Positions 52,743-61,271 of a stretch of 64,000 nucleotides of DNA are shown in pieces. This DNA comes from Caulobacter sp. (lineage in GTDB: Bacteria; Pseudomonadota; Alphaproteobacteria; Caulobacterales; Caulobacteraceae): contig JAUXVF010000031.1 of the NCBI GenBank assembly GCA_030680355.1, forward strand, positions 248,001 to 312,000, in the 5' to 3' direction. The position numbers were made by a program, and so were the translations under genes. Each line of letters starts with the position of its first letter. Position 1 is the stretch's first letter. The notes beneath the pieces are model-generated. The model had not been told where the DNA came from, did not search any database, and worked only from the letters and a program-made list of their open reading frames with translations.

Positions 52743-53716
52743 CAGTTGTACTCCGGAAGGGGTTGGGACAGGCCGTGGGCCAGTGTGAGGGTCTCCCGCG
52801 CCAGCCGGGCGCGGTCGTCGTCGGATCGCATGATCGCGTCGGTGACCAGGGGGTGGACGCCGAGCGCCTGAAGCGCCGTGACGTCCTCGGCGTTGGCGTG
52901 GTCGATGACCAGGCCGTCCAGCAGTCCGTCGTAGTGACGCACCAGATCGACGACGCCGGGCCGGGCGCCCAGCTCGGTCATCAGCTTGGCGGCGGGGCCT
53001 TTGAGGGCGGTGTCGCCGATGATCGGCGAGACGGCGACAATAGGGGCTGCCAGGGCCTTCAGGGCCTCCCGCACGCCGGGGATGGCAAGAATGGGGTCGA
53101 TGCTGAGGTAGGGGTTCGAGGGGCAGAGGGCGACGGCAGCGATGTCCTTGCGCGCCAACAGGCCGGCGAAGATCGGGGCCGGGCGGGCTACGTCGGCGCC
53201 GACGTAACGCACCGCGCTCACCGCCGGCTGGCAGCGTTCGCGCACGAAGTAGGTCTGGAAGGCCAGATCGCCATGGGCGGTCTCAAGCACCGTGCGCACG
53301 GGCTGATCGGACATCGGGACCACGGGGTGGCCAATGCCGAGGGCGGCGGTGAGATCGGCGGTGATGCGGCTCAGGGTTTCGCCGGCGGCCAGACGCCGCG
53401 TGCGCTCCACATGCATGGCCAGGTCACGGTCGCCGAGATTGAACCAGTCCTCGCCGCCGAGGGCGGTGAGGGCGGCCATGAAGTTCCAGCTCTCGTCCTT
53501 GCGGCCCCAGCCCCGTTCGCGGTCGGCGAGGTCGCTGAGGGTGTAGGTCACCGTGTCGATGTCGGGGGAGATAGACAGGCCCAGGTGCTCGAAATCGTCG
53601 CCGGTGTTGACGACGATGGTCAGGTCCTGCGGCGACAGGATGCGGGTCAGACCAAACGCCAGCTTGGCGCCGCCGACCCCGCCGCACAGGGCGATGACAT
53701 GCCGCCGGTCGGTCAT
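52742..53716 (-). CDS. cofD: LPPG:FO 2-phospho-L-lactate transferase
   Basis: 324 aa. It joins the activated three-carbon phosphate to FO, giving F420-0 or its dehydro form. Landmarks: VIALCGGVGGAKLAFGLTRIL at the N-terminus, VVNTGDDFEHLGLSISPDIDTVTYTLSDLADRERGWG near 35-72, and ALCPSNPYLSIDPILAIPGVREAL near 197. Full length for the CofD/FbiA family. It shares one base with the cofC start and overlaps the upstream fusion gene by 4 nt. Confidence 0.95.
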   Translation of the reverse strand: MTDRRHVIALCGGVGGAKLAFGLTRILSPQDLTIVVNTGDDFEHLGLSISPDIDTVTYTLSDLADRERGWGRKDESWNFMAALTALGGEDWFNLGDRDLAMHVERTRRLAAGETLSRITADLTAALGIGHPVVPMSDQPVRTVLETAHGDLAFQTYFVRERCQPAVSAVRYVGADVARPAPIFAGLLARKDIAAVALCPSNPYLSIDPILAIPGVREALKALAAPIVAVSPIIGDTALKGPAAKLMTELGARPGVVDLVRHYDGLLDGLVIDHANAEDVTALQALGVHPLVTDAIMRSDDDRARLARETLTLAHGLSQPLPEYN

Positions 53717-55143
53717 GGGAACAGGTCCTCATGCCGGGCGCGCAGGATGTCGCCGATGCCGACGGTCTCGTCACGGTCATAGACGGCCCCGCTGACCACC
53801 GCGACGGGCAGCCCCTCGGCGGCCTCGCCGATGATCAGGGAGGCGGCGGCGGCGATCTCGTCGGCCACGCCGATGATGGTGGCCTGCAAAACCCTGCCGA
53901 AGAGGTCGGATTCGCCCCGGCGATCGCGCAGGGGTTTGAGGCCCGAGCTGGCGATCGCCGCGCCCGTCGTGCCCATCCGCCAGGCGCGGCCGAGGCTGTC
54001 GCTGATGACGACGGCCAGGCTGACGCCGAACCGGGTCTCGAGGGCGAGACGCAAGGCGCGGGCGCTGGCGTCCGGATCGAGCGGCCAGAGCAGCGCCGCC
54101 TCGCCGCCTTCGGATGACAGGTTGGAGGTGTCGATGCCGGCGTTGGCGGCCACATGGCCGGTGCGGTGGCGGGTGATCACCACGCCGTCCCTGGCGCGCA
54201 TGACTTCGCCGGACTCTGCGAGGATCAGCTGGGCGACCTCGGCGGTCTTGCCGGTTGTCTCCGCCAGGGTCCTGGCCTCGGGACCTGGCGCCACGCCCGA
54301 CAGCAGAACGGCCCGGCCTTCGACCTTGGAAACCACTTTCTGGGCCACGACGATGACGTCGCCGTCGCGGGGTGGTTCGTCGGCGGCCAGGGCGTCGGCG
54401 ATGGCGGCGGCCAGGTCGTCCCCGGGGCCAAACAGCGGCAGTGCGGGGACGGCGCGAACCGTCAGACGGGGGCCGGGCCTGGGCGAGCCCCTGGGCCGGC
54501 CGGTGATCCTCACGCCAGCCTGCTCCATCTTGTAGCGGCGGTTGATCTGGATGAGCAGCGAGGTCATCGCCTCGGCCGCGGCGGCGTTGGCCAGGGGGCC
54601 GACATGCCAGCTGCGCAGGCCAAGCGCGGCCAGCATGGCGCGAACGGCTTCGACGGCCTCGGCGTCGTCGCCGGCGACCAGGACGTCCGCGTCGATCGGC
54701 CCGCCTGAAGCCAGCTTCTCGGCGCCGATGGTCTGCAGGGCGGAGACAACGCGAACATTGTCGCCAAGGATGGCGGCGGTTTCGAGGGCGGCGCAGCCGG
54801 CGGCGGGTAGCTGCACGGTGCCCACCTTCGGCGGTTTCAGGGGCACGGTGGCGTCGATCACGACCTTGCCCTGCAGGGCGTCGCGGATCTGGGCCAGGGT
54901 GTCGGCGTGGGCAACATAGGGGACGGTGAGCACGCAGATTTCGCCGGCCGCGGCCGCGTCGACCAGGCCCAGCCCCGAGACATTGGCCGGGGCGGCGAGA
55001 CCAGCCTTCATGTCGGCGGCGAATGCGGCCGCCTTGTCGGCGTCACGCGAGCCGATGATCACCGTGTGACCGGCGTCGGCAAGGCGTCGCGCCAGGGCCG
55101 CGCCTAGCGCGCCGGTCCCGCCAATGATTGAATAGCTCGTCAA
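53713..55143 (-). CDS. Fused NADPH:F420 oxidoreductase and F420-0:gamma-glutamyl ligase
   Basis: 476 aa with two complete domains. Residues 1 to about 205 form an Fno/NpdG reductase: Rossmann start SIIGGTGALGAALARRLADAGHTVIIGSRDADKA, VLTVPYVAHADTL and VVIDATVPLKPPKVG. Residues about 220-470 form CofE: LPLFGPGDDLAAAIADAL, DGDVIVVAQKVVSKVEGR, RTGHVAANAGIDTSNL and VVISDSLGRAWRMGTTGAAI. CofE adds glutamates to F420-0; Fno reduces F420 with NADPH. Joining the ligase that completes the cofactor to the enzyme that charges it is unusual. First gene of the operon. Confidence 0.93.
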   Translation of the reverse strand: MTSYSIIGGTGALGAALARRLADAGHTVIIGSRDADKAAAFAADMKAGLAAPANVSGLGLVDAAAAGEICVLTVPYVAHADTLAQIRDALQGKVVIDATVPLKPPKVGTVQLPAAGCAALETAAILGDNVRVVSALQTIGAEKLASGGPIDADVLVAGDDAEAVEAVRAMLAALGLRSWHVGPLANAAAAEAMTSLLIQINRRYKMEQAGVRITGRPRGSPRPGPRLTVRAVPALPLFGPGDDLAAAIADALAADEPPRDGDVIVVAQKVVSKVEGRAVLLSGVAPGPEARTLAETTGKTAEVAQLILAESGEVMRARDGVVITRHRTGHVAANAGIDTSNLSSEGGEAALLWPLDPDASARALRLALETRFGVSLAVVISDSLGRAWRMGTTGAAIASSGLKPLRDRRGESDLFGRVLQATIIGVADEIAAAASLIIGEAAEGLPVAVVSGAVYDRDETVGIGDILRARHEDLFP

Positions 55144-55247
55144 CCCGATCTCCCATTCGGCGCCGTCTGCGTTCGTGGCCCGGTGCGGGAAGTTCAGCTT
55201 CCTTCAGTCGACTCTGAACGCATTAAACCATAACGCATTATATTTTT
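55144..55247. promoter_or_regulatory. Divergent promoter region between F420 operon and catabolic cluster
   Basis: 104 nt, AT-rich in its right half. AACGCATTA occurs twice as a direct repeat (55217-55225 and 55232-55240), followed by TATATTTTTGTGG. The pair lies where one factor could control both directions. Operator role is inferred. Confidence 0.5.
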
Positions 55248-56687
55248 GTGGTAGTCAAAGAGGGCATTGATTTCATGCTGGCGAAGCGGCCGACCCGGAG
55301 GGCGCTGTTGGTTGAATTGCAGGAACGTCCGGGCGAAGCCGCCATCGGCGCGGATGCCGATGCCCAATCCGCCTCGCTCTACGCCCAACGCCTTCTTTCA
55401 GAGCTGGGATTTGGCTTCCGGCCGCTCGGGGCGGCGGATCATCCCGCCATCTCCTGGGTTCGGTCGGGGATGGCGGCGGTTACGGGGCGCCAGCGCGGAA
55501 GGCCGCTTATGGCGCCGGTTGGCCTGTCCGCCATCGCCGACGGCGCGCTGCTGGCGCTGGCGTCCCTCGCTCCGAAGAGTTCGATCAAGGACCTGCGAGG
55601 CGCAGGGCTGCTTGGCGAACGAAGCCGCCTGGCCGGACTGTCCCGACAGGGCGCGATCTCGGCTGGCGGCGGATGCCGTCTTTTGCCCACCGCGGACGGT
55701 GTCCTGGCGGTCAGCCTGGTTCGCTCCACCGATTGGGACTTCGCCCCGGCGTGGCTCGAGGCCGACATCGGCGGCTGGGACGATGTGGGACGAGTGCTGG
55801 CGGACCGAACTCTCGCCCAAGTCCTCGAGCAGGGTCGCTGCCTCGGACTCGCGGTCGCGGACGCCGATCCCACTCCCGGCGGCCCTGCGGTATGGCGGCG
55901 GACCGTCGCGCGTAGCCCGGCGCGGTCATCAGGCGGCCGGGGGGCGCCCCTGGTCGTGGATCTTTCCGCGCTCTGGGCTGGCCCGCTGTGCACAGACCTG
56001 CTGGGTCGGCTGGGCGCGCGGGTGATCAAGGTCGAGAGCCGGTCACGGCTCGATGGCGCCCGGGCAGGGCCAGCGGACTTCCATGCGCGCCTGAATGGCG
56101 GCAAATCGAGCGTCATGCTCGACTTCAACGATGCACAGGACCGGGCCGCCCTTCAGTCCCTGATCGAAGCGGCGGACATTGTTGTGGAAAGCTCCCGGCC
56201 GCGCGGTCTGAGGCAGCTGGGCATCCATGCCGAGGACATCATCGCCCGCCGGCCGGGCCTCACCTGGATCGCCATCTCGGGGCACGGGCGAAGCGATCCC
56301 GAAGCCGACTGGATCGGCTATGGCGACGATGCGGCCGTCGCCGCCGGCCTGTCGCGGTGCATGAAGGACGTCTACGGCGACTGGCTGTTCTGTGGCGACG
56401 CCGTCGCCGATCCGTTGACCGGCCTTCACGCGGCGCTGCTGGCCTGGACTTCCTGGCAGAAGGGCGGCGGCGTCCTGGAAGAAATCTCACTCAGCGGAGT
56501 GGTCGCGTTCGCCATGGCCGCCGACGGCGACCTGACGGCGGTGGAACGCCGGGCGCGAACCTGGCGATGGCGAGACCTGGCGCGGGGCGCCGAAGGCCAG
56601 CGCTACGACCTGCCCGCCCCCAGAGGTTTGGTCCAGGAGCCCGGTGCGAGCAATCAGGCCGTTCTCGGCGGACAGTCGTCATGCTGA
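55248..56687 (+). CDS. Family III CoA-transferase (CaiB/BaiF) with rearranged domains
   Basis: 479 aa. The C-terminal half starts with the family motif PLVVDLSALWAGPLCTDLLGRLGARVIKVES (about 228-258) and LNGGKSSVMLDF. The N-terminal 215 aa contain AISWVRSGMAAVTGRQRGRPLMAPVGLSAIADGALLALASLAP and CRLLPTADGVLAVSLVRSTDWDFAPAWLEADIGGWDDV, which look like the portion that normally follows the motif. So the order seems permuted, a form I associate with mycobacterial homologues. It would move CoA between acids. The start is GTG/ATG-like and uncertain; an ATG at 55275 is possible. Confidence 0.78.
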   Translation: MVVKEGIDFMLAKRPTRRALLVELQERPGEAAIGADADAQSASLYAQRLLSELGFGFRPLGAADHPAISWVRSGMAAVTGRQRGRPLMAPVGLSAIADGALLALASLAPKSSIKDLRGAGLLGERSRLAGLSRQGAISAGGGCRLLPTADGVLAVSLVRSTDWDFAPAWLEADIGGWDDVGRVLADRTLAQVLEQGRCLGLAVADADPTPGGPAVWRRTVARSPARSSGGRGAPLVVDLSALWAGPLCTDLLGRLGARVIKVESRSRLDGARAGPADFHARLNGGKSSVMLDFNDAQDRAALQSLIEAADIVVESSRPRGLRQLGIHAEDIIARRPGLTWIAISGHGRSDPEADWIGYGDDAAVAAGLSRCMKDVYGDWLFCGDAVADPLTGLHAALLAWTSWQKGGGVLEEISLSGVVAFAMAADGDLTAVERRARTWRWRDLARGAEGQRYDLPAPRGLVQEPGASNQAVLGGQSSC

Positions 56688-58105
56688 TCCGGAACATCGA
56701 GATCGATCAGCGCCCGACCAGCCTTCGGATTCGCGGCGGGAGGATCGAAGCGATCGCGCCGACTCTGTCGGCGGAGCCCGGCGAGCGCGTCGTCGACGGC
56801 GGCGGCGGGGCGGCTATTCCCGGCCTCCACGATCACCATATTCACCTGTTCGCCCTGGCCGCCAGCCTTCAGTCGGTGGCCTGTGGGCCGCCGCTGGACG
56901 CCGAAGGCCTGGCCGCGCGCATCCGCGCCGCGGCCGGGGAGGCAGCCGGCGGCTGGATCCGCGGCGTGGCCTATCATGAGGCGGTTGCTGGCGACATTGA
57001 CCGGGCCTTCCTCGACGCCTGCGCCGGCGATGTTCCTGTCCGGGTGCAGCACCGGAGCGGCAGGCTGTGGATATTGAATTCCGCCGCCCTGGACCGGCTG
57101 TTAGGCGGTGGGAGCGGCGCGGACCCTCTGGAGCGTCAGGGCGGAATTCTGACCGGTCGGCTTTACGATGGGGACGACTGGCTGGCCGGACGACTGGGCC
57201 AGGCGTGGCCCAGTTTGACCCGGGTCGGCGCCCTGCTGGCGCAGCGCGGCGTCACGGGCCTGACCGACACCGGGCATGCCAATGACCCGACCACCTTCGC
57301 GGCGTTGCGTCAGGCCCGGCGGCGGGGCGAGATCATTCAAGACCTGCTCGTCTTTGGCCGTCAGTCGCTTGACGCGGTCGACGGCGAAGCCGGAATTCGT
57401 CCCGGCGCGGTGAAGTTTCATCTGCACGACAACGCCCTTCCGGACATTGATGCGTTCAGCAGAGACATGGCGCGCGCCCATGCCGCAGGGCGCGCCGTGG
57501 CCGTCCACTGTGTCACGGTCGCCGACCTTGTCCTGACGCTGAGTTGCCTTGCGGACGTCGGGGCCCGCGCCGGCGACCGCATCGAGCATGCCTCGCTTGT
57601 GCCGCCGGACCTGATCGACTGGATGGCCGATCTGGGCGTCACGGTGGTCACCCAGCCACATTTCATCGCCGAACGCGGCGACAGCTACCGGAACAACCTT
57701 GAGGCGGATGAAATTCCCTGGCTCTATCGAGTCCGGAGCCTGATCGACGCGGGCGTTCCGCTGGCCGCCGGCAGCGATGCGCCCTATGGCCGGCCTGATC
57801 CCTGGGCGTCGATGCAGGCCGCCGTTGATCGGCGGACCGCCGCCGGCATCTGTCTCGGTGAGGGCGAGCGCCTGTCCGCTGAGGCCGCACTGGCCCTCTA
57901 TACCAGCCCGCCCGACAACCCCGGCGGCGCGCCCCGGCGACTGGCGGTCGGCGCCGTCGCGGACATCTGTCTGCTTGATCGGTCTTGGGCGCGGGCCTGT
58001 CAGGCCCTGGCGGAGGTCGAGGTCCGGATGACCCTGAAGGCGGGCGTGCCTGTGTGGACCGATCCCTCCGTTGACCGACCCCAATCCGTTCTGACCGCGC
58101 TCTGA
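56681..58105 (+). CDS. Amidohydrolase family protein (YtcJ-like)
   Basis: 474 aa from the ATG at 56681, overlapping the CoA-transferase stop by 7 nt. Metal-site motifs: PGLHDHHIHLFALA (HxH, about 48-52), AVAVHCVT (about 268), RIEHASLVPPDLIDWMADLGVTVVTQPHF (about 301) and AGSDAPYGRPDPWASM (about 364). It hydrolyses an unknown amide, lactam or ester; in this context perhaps a ring-opening or side-chain step before CoA activation. Confidence 0.88.
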   Translation: MLIRNIEIDQRPTSLRIRGGRIEAIAPTLSAEPGERVVDGGGGAAIPGLHDHHIHLFALAASLQSVACGPPLDAEGLAARIRAAAGEAAGGWIRGVAYHEAVAGDIDRAFLDACAGDVPVRVQHRSGRLWILNSAALDRLLGGGSGADPLERQGGILTGRLYDGDDWLAGRLGQAWPSLTRVGALLAQRGVTGLTDTGHANDPTTFAALRQARRRGEIIQDLLVFGRQSLDAVDGEAGIRPGAVKFHLHDNALPDIDAFSRDMARAHAAGRAVAVHCVTVADLVLTLSCLADVGARAGDRIEHASLVPPDLIDWMADLGVTVVTQPHFIAERGDSYRNNLEADEIPWLYRVRSLIDAGVPLAAGSDAPYGRPDPWASMQAAVDRRTAAGICLGEGERLSAEAALALYTSPPDNPGGAPRRLAVGAVADICLLDRSWARACQALAEVEVRMTLKAGVPVWTDPSVDRPQSVLTAL

Positions 58106-58125
58106 AGGCTCGATGCAGGTCCGGG

Positions 58126-59124
58126 TCAGTCGGCGATGTCGTCCACGAGGCCCCAGGCCAGGGCCGTGGCGGCGTTGATGCGGCGGCCGGTCAGGCCCAG
58201 AAGCGCGGTTCTGTGCCGCCCGATGCGACGGCTCAGGCTCACGCAGCCCCCACTCCCAGGCAGCAGGCCCATCTTCAGTTCGGGAAGCTGGAAAAAGCTG
58301 TTGGCGGCGGCTGTGACCCGATGGGCGAAGGCCGGCAGCTCCACCCCCGCGCCGATGCAGGCGCCATGGACCCGCGCATGCAGTTTGGGGCCGCAGCGCA
58401 ACGCCGACCTGGCCGGCGAGCGCAGGCTGCGCACCCAGTGGGCGCTTGCCGGATCCGACAGGAGGCCGAACTCCGTCAGGTCTCCACCGACGGAGAAGCA
58501 TTTCCCGGCGCCCCGTAGGGTCACCTCGGTGATCGAGTGGTCCAGGCTGCCCAGGTCCAGGGCCTCGACCAGGGCGTTGCGCATGTCCATCGACAGGGCG
58601 TTGCGGTTGCTGGACCGATTGAGCGTGAGCTGAAGGCGGTCGCCCTTCCTCTCCAGGATGACCGCCGGGCCTGGCTCGGCGGCAGGCGCGGCGGGCGCGG
58701 CGGACCTGTCACGCCAGGCCCGGAATTCCGGGCCGCTCTGCAGCACGCCGTAGGCCAGGGATTCGGCCGTCAGCGCTTCGTCCGACGGCAGGTGTTCGAT
58801 GATCCGCAGCACCTGGACGAAGGTCATGGCGGCCAGCGGCGCGGCCGCCACCGAGGCCGCGATGGCGGTCAGCAATTCCGGCTGGTCGACGACGGCGTCG
58901 CAGCCCGCCGGTCGGTCGCCGTCATTGCCGGACAGCACGACGACGGGGCAGGGCAGGGTCGCCAGCCAGGGAGCGTGCTGCGGTAGATCCTGGTCCCGTC
59001 CCTCCCGGGCATCGATCGCCACCCAGGGACGCCCGGTTCCAGGTCCAAAGTCGTCCATCGACAGCCGCGCGGCCGCGATGTCGGCGACGTCGAGCCAGGG
59101 GAGGTTTTCGGCAGAGGCGCTCAT
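58126..59124 (-). CDS. Double-domain enoyl-CoA hydratase/isomerase family protein
   Basis: 332 aa from the ATG at 59124. The C-terminal half (about 160-332) is a crotonase: LTLNRSSNRNALSMDMRNALVEAL, TLRGAGKCFSVGGDLTEFG, KLHARVHGACIGAGVELPAFAHRVTAAANSFFQLPELKMGLLPGSGGCVSLSRRIG. The first half (MTFVQVLRIIEHLPSDEALTAESLAYGVLQSGPEFRAWR) looks like the tail of a second, degenerate crotonase domain. This arrangement is familiar from mycobacterial proteins. The reaction is unknown. It is on the minus strand, facing the amidohydrolase gene. Confidence 0.83.
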   Translation of the reverse strand: MSASAENLPWLDVADIAAARLSMDDFGPGTGRPWVAIDAREGRDQDLPQHAPWLATLPCPVVVLSGNDGDRPAGCDAVVDQPELLTAIAASVAAAPLAAMTFVQVLRIIEHLPSDEALTAESLAYGVLQSGPEFRAWRDRSAAPAAPAAEPGPAVILERKGDRLQLTLNRSSNRNALSMDMRNALVEALDLGSLDHSITEVTLRGAGKCFSVGGDLTEFGLLSDPASAHWVRSLRSPARSALRCGPKLHARVHGACIGAGVELPAFAHRVTAAANSFFQLPELKMGLLPGSGGCVSLSRRIGRHRTALLGLTGRRINAATALAWGLVDDIAD

Positions 59125-59326
59125 CGCCGGACCCTGGCCGTTCTGGCGATCATGTCGCAAATGGCTGAGGCTCGGCGGTTCATGGGCGCACATTGGCACG
59201 GCAGGCGCCGGGCGGTCACGGTCGTCAGTGACGGAAGCGGGCCCGTCCGCTGCCTCGATGGCCCAGGCGCCTCAATCGAGACATCGCGTTTGCATCTGGG
59301 TCCGACGCGACCTAAAACGGAAACGC

Positions 59327-59336
59327 ATATCGATAT
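59327..59336. promoter_or_regulatory. AT-rich palindrome upstream of the acyl-CoA dehydrogenase
   Basis: ATATCGATAT, perfect 10-nt palindrome flanked by ACGC and TGAG, in the divergent gap between the crotonase and the dehydrogenase. A related palindrome is at 60762. Candidate operator for the local TetR. Confidence 0.3.
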
Positions 59337-59430
59337 TGAGATCGCGCTTATGGTCTCCGCATCAGTGTTTTGGGCCAAATCGCCGGCAAGGCGAACCCAC
59401 GAACGAGAGCCCAGACCCCGGGAGGTTACC

Positions 59431-60573
59431 GTGCTCCAGACCGCCAGCCGCGTCGGTTTCGACGAAAATCACCACGTCTTTAGAGACCAGGTCCGCAAGT
59501 TCTTCGACCAGGCCCTGACGCCCAATCTGGATCGCTGGGAGCGAGAGGGCATTGTCGACCGCGAGTTCTGGTTGGCCTGCGGCGAGGCGGGCCTGTTGTG
59601 TCCGACCCTGCCCGAGGCCTATGGCGGCCTCGGCCTCGACTTCGGCTACAACGCCGTCATCGACGAGGAGCTCGCCTATACGGGCTCAGCCGCCGGCATC
59701 ACCCTGCAGTCGGACATCGTCGCCGACTACATCCTGCACTACGGCTCCGAGGAGCAGAAGCGCCACTGGCTGCCGAAGATGATCAGCGGCGAGGCGATCA
59801 CGGCCATCGCCATGACCGAGCCCGGTGCGGGCTCCGATCTCCAGGGCATCAAGACGACGGCCCGGCGCGACGGCAACCACTATGTGATCAACGGATCGAA
59901 GACCTACATCACCAACGGCCAGAACGCTGACCTGATCATCGTGGCGGTGAAGACCAATCCGGAACTGGGCGCCAAGGGGATATCGCTGGTCCTGGTCGAG
60001 GCCACGCGCGAAGGCTTCGCCCGGGGGCGGAACCTGGACAAGATCGGCCAGCATTCGGCCGACACCTCGGAGCTCTTCTTCGACAACGTCCGCGTGCCGA
60101 TCACCAACTGCCTGGGCGATGAGGGCGGCGGCTTTGTCTGCATGATGCGGCAACTGCCCCAGGAGCGGCTGGCGATCGCCATCTCGGCCCAGGCCGCGGC
60201 CCAGCGCGCCTTCGATGAGGCCGTCGCCTTCGTCAAGGACCGCAAGGCGTTCGGCCAGACCATCTTTGACTTCCAGAACACCCGCTTCGTGCTGGCCGAC
60301 CTGGCCGCCCGGCTGCAGGCCGGTTGGGCCCATATCGACTGGGCCCTGTTGCGCCACCGTGACGGCAAGCTGACGGCCGTGGAGGCTTCTGCCGCCAAAC
60401 TCTTCCATACGGAACTGCAGTGGGAGGTCTGCGACAAGGCCCTGCAGCTCCACGGCGGAGCCGGCTACATGAACGAATATCCGATCGCGCGGATGTGGCG
60501 GGACGCCCGCATCACCCGGATTTTCGGCGGCACGTCCGAGATCATGATGGAAGTAATCGGCCGGTCCCTCTAG
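59431..60573 (+). CDS. Acyl-CoA dehydrogenase
   Basis: 380 aa from a GTG at 59431 with RBS GGGAGG; the ORF-track extension has no protein homology. FAD-dependent alpha,beta-dehydrogenation of an acyl-CoA. Motifs: ITAIAMTEPGAGSDLQGIKTTA (about 122-143), HYVINGSKTYITNGQNADLIIVAVKT, RKAFGQTIFDFQNTRF, and the C-terminal KALQLHGGAGYMNEYPIARMWRDARITRIFGGTSEIM, with Glu in the last motif (TSEIM) at the short-chain catalytic position near the FAD loop. Monocistronic or first in a run. Confidence 0.95.
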   Translation: MLQTASRVGFDENHHVFRDQVRKFFDQALTPNLDRWEREGIVDREFWLACGEAGLLCPTLPEAYGGLGLDFGYNAVIDEELAYTGSAAGITLQSDIVADYILHYGSEEQKRHWLPKMISGEAITAIAMTEPGAGSDLQGIKTTARRDGNHYVINGSKTYITNGQNADLIIVAVKTNPELGAKGISLVLVEATREGFARGRNLDKIGQHSADTSELFFDNVRVPITNCLGDEGGGFVCMMRQLPQERLAIAISAQAAAQRAFDEAVAFVKDRKAFGQTIFDFQNTRFVLADLAARLQAGWAHIDWALLRHRDGKLTAVEASAAKLFHTELQWEVCDKALQLHGGAGYMNEYPIARMWRDARITRIFGGTSEIMMEVIGRSL

Positions 60574-60872
60574 CGGCGCGAATTGTGCGCCGTGGCGGTG
60601 ATGGCCGGCGATTCAGGGCCGGGATATCACCCATAGATCATCACGCGGTATGGAATTGTACCATAAAAGTGACCCATTAACGCACGGGCGGAGGGGCAAA
60701 TATCTTGGGGAATCACCGGAAATATCCCGGATAAATCGCCGGAAGAGGGCGTCGAAAAAATATATCATGATATGGTATTGCTCTGACCGTCGGAGCGTAC
60801 ACAATGACTTGCCGAGACGGGCGCGCCGCCAGAAACGCCTGCGACCGGACCGTCTTAAGGGGGAGGCCGTTC
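60574..60872. promoter_or_regulatory. AT-rich control region with palindrome before the DUF35/thiolase genes
   Basis: About 300 nt without a gene and notably AT-rich. It holds the perfect palindrome ATATCATGATAT (60762-60773) and words AATATCTTGGGG, AAATATCCCGG and AAAATATATC. Likely promoter and operator for the following three genes. No ORF is supported. Confidence 0.45.
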
Positions 60873-61271
60873 GTGACCAACAACGAACCATCGCGGATAG
60901 ATCACGATACTCAAGCCTACTGGGAAGGTCTGCGGGCGCGCAAACTGACCCTGGCCCGTTGCGGCGACTGCCAGCACTGGATCCATCCACCCAAGGCCTG
61001 CTGCCCAGTCTGCTGGTCCGACAACATCGGCCATGAACAGCCATCGGGTGACGCCACCCTCTTCAGCTACCTTGTCCAGCCCATCGCGCCAGGGGCCCCG
61101 CCCTCGGTCGTGGGCTGGGCCGAACTGGTCGAGCAGCCGCGCCTGATCGTCGTGGCGGAGATCGTGGGCGCTACGGCCGAGACCGTGTGCATCGGGGCCA
61201 GGCTTCATCTGGAATGGGTCGGGGACGGTCCACATTTTCAACCCGTGTTCCGCCAGGAGGCGACGTCGTGA
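60873..61271 (+). CDS. Zn-ribbon/OB-fold DUF35 protein, partner of thiolase-like protein
   Basis: 132 aa from a GTG with RBS GGGGGAGG; the ATG at 60804 has none. The zinc ribbon CGDCQHWIHPPKACCPVCWSDNIG (C-x2-C...C-x2-C, about residues 31-54) is followed by an OB-fold (ATLFSYLVQPIAPGAPPSVVGWAELVEQPRLIVVAEIVG). DUF35 proteins bind acyl-CoA and form complexes with thiolase-like partners, for example ChsH2-DUF35 with the aldolase Ltp2 in steroid side-chain degradation. It overlaps the next gene by 4 nt (GTGA). Confidence 0.88.
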   Translation: MTNNEPSRIDHDTQAYWEGLRARKLTLARCGDCQHWIHPPKACCPVCWSDNIGHEQPSGDATLFSYLVQPIAPGAPPSVVGWAELVEQPRLIVVAEIVGATAETVCIGARLHLEWVGDGPHFQPVFRQEATS

